NCBI GenBank assembly: GCA_013695175.1
Contig: JACDAZ010000286.1
Location: forward strand, 1-5,646
Reading direction: 5' to 3'
DNA from: Flavisolibacter sp.
Lineage (GTDB): Bacteria; Bacteroidota; Bacteroidia; Chitinophagales; Chitinophagaceae
DNA: 5,646 nucleotides
Below are positions 4,893 to 5,646 of this stretch, piece by piece; within the stretch, counting starts at the first letter, position 1, and every line of letters starts with the position of its first letter. Both the position numbers and the translations under genes were made by a program. Below the pieces are notes generated by a model, which did not search any database, was not told the origin of the DNA, and was given only the letters and a program-made list of their open reading frames with translations.

Positions 4893-5646
4893 ATGAAAAC
4901 AATTATATCTTTCTTTTTACTGTTATTACCGTATCTGGTTTTGGCTCAAAGCGAGCAACAACTTTTAAACCAGGCTGCAAAACACGAAGTTTCTTTAAAT
5001 GAAACAGAAGCAATGAATGCCTACAGGCAGGTTTTAAAATTAAATACCAATCATTACCAGGCTTTATGGAAGTTAAGCGAATTATACAGCATAGTAGGAA
5101 ACAGGCGGCCAACTAATGCACAACAACAGCAGTATTTCAGAACCGGTAAAGTATATGCACAACAAGCTATAAAAGTTAGTCCTGCCGGTGCAGATGGTTA
5201 TTATGCACTTGCTGTAGCAATGGGCAGACTGGCCCTTACTGAATCTTCTAATAAGGATAAAATAAATGCTGTAAAAGAAATCAGAACAAATGCTGAAATA
5301 GCTTTAAAATACAACCCTGATCATGGGCGTGCCTGGCATGTGTTGGGAAAATGGCATTATGAAGTAAGTAATCTTAATTTTTTTGAAAGAACTGCAGTTA
5401 AGATGATGTATGGTGGTTTTGAACCGGCCTCTTTGGAAGAAAGCATTAAAGCATACGAAAGGGCAAAACAACTGGAACCTGGGTTTGCTTTGAATTACCT
5501 GGAACTGGCAAAAGCCTATAAAAGTAAGGGGCAAAAAGTCAATGCCATTGAAACATTAAAATTATTGTCTGTTACGCCTGAAAAAACTGCAGACGATAAA
5601 AAAACTAAAGCAGAAGGAAACAAAATGCTTAAACAACTGGAAGGTT
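4893..5646 (+). CDS. Secreted TPR protein resembling the RMD family (C-terminus beyond the window)
   Basis: ATG at 4893 opens a frame that stays open to the window end, giving 251 residues plus one base. Residues 1-18 (MKTIISFFLLLLPYLVLA, then QSEQQ) are a signal peptide, so it is exported. The rest is helical with TPR-like repeats: about 39-67 (EAMNAYRQVLKLNTNHYQAL and on), 86-112, 128-155 and 185-222 (SIKAYERAKQLEPGFALNYL and on). The segment NPDHGRAWHVLGKWHYEVSN, then LNFFERTAVKMMYGG, resembles the RMD (regulator of microtubule dynamics) TPR group, which has many bacterial members of unknown role. I infer a protein-binding scaffold and cannot name a partner. It starts 11 bases after folB and is probably the third gene of the same transcript. 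No strong Shine-Dalgarno is seen. Confidence 0.85.
   Translation, partial: MKTIISFFLLLLPYLVLAQSEQQLLNQAAKHEVSLNETEAMNAYRQVLKLNTNHYQALWKLSELYSIVGNRRPTNAQQQQYFRTGKVYAQQAIKVSPAGADGYYALAVAMGRLALTESSNKDKINAVKEIRTNAEIALKYNPDHGRAWHVLGKWHYEVSNLNFFERTAVKMMYGGFEPASLEESIKAYERAKQLEPGFALNYLELAKAYKSKGQKVNAIETLKLLSVTPEKTADDKKTKAEGNKMLKQLEG

Overview
The window is AT-rich bacterial DNA that most resembles a Bacteroidota genome, probably of the Chitinophagaceae type. The reasons are Bacteroidetes-style promoter words (TTTG then TAnnTTTG), A-rich leaders with few Shine-Dalgarno sites, a small-protein family I recall mainly from this phylum, and a CTTTGTG/CTTTGCG-rich interspersed repeat of a kind common in these genomes. 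The taxonomic call is an inference.

Layout. Positions 1-1860 hold three minus-strand genes: the N-terminal 250 residues of a secreted HEXXH metallopeptidase, a 99-residue conserved protein, and a membrane-anchored SIMPL (DUF541) protein. The last two are 5 bases apart and are probably one transcript. Positions 1932-2080 and 3475-3500 are two parts of one interspersed, partly palindromic repeat, separated by an IS110-family insertion sequence at 2081-3474. To the right, on the plus strand, come trxB (thioredoxin reductase), folB (dihydroneopterin aldolase) starting 1 base after the trxB stop, and a secreted TPR protein running off the window end.

The central find is the insertion sequence. 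Besides an IS110 transposase (343 aa), the 266 bases before its start codon fold on paper into a complete bridge-RNA-like structure: a 5' hairpin, then two stem/internal-loop/hairpin modules. In the first module the 5' side of the loop carries TTTGTGCC, identical to the 8 bases left of the insertion core. The 3' side carries GACGCTAAG, which pairs with the right flank CTTAGCGGC at 8 of 9 positions. In the second module the 5' side carries ACAGAAT, identical to the last 7 bases of the element. The 3' side carries AGGAG, complementary to the core plus the first 3 bases of the element (CTCCT). This is the target-loop and donor-loop logic described for IS621 bridge RNA. Here it lets the element ends, the CT core and the pre-insertion target (TTTGTGCC-CT-TAGCGGC) be deduced from one sequence.

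A second point concerns expression. A perfect Bacteroidetes -7 element (TATGTTTG) lies at the left tip. It can be served either by a TTTG in the right tip across the circle junction (20-base spacing) or by a TTTG in the flanking repeat (19-base spacing). Targeting this repeat may therefore give the guide RNA a promoter after insertion. The transposase lacks the fourth acidic residue of the DEDD set at its expected place (Ala113), which makes the element worth testing. All foldings and pairings were done by eye.
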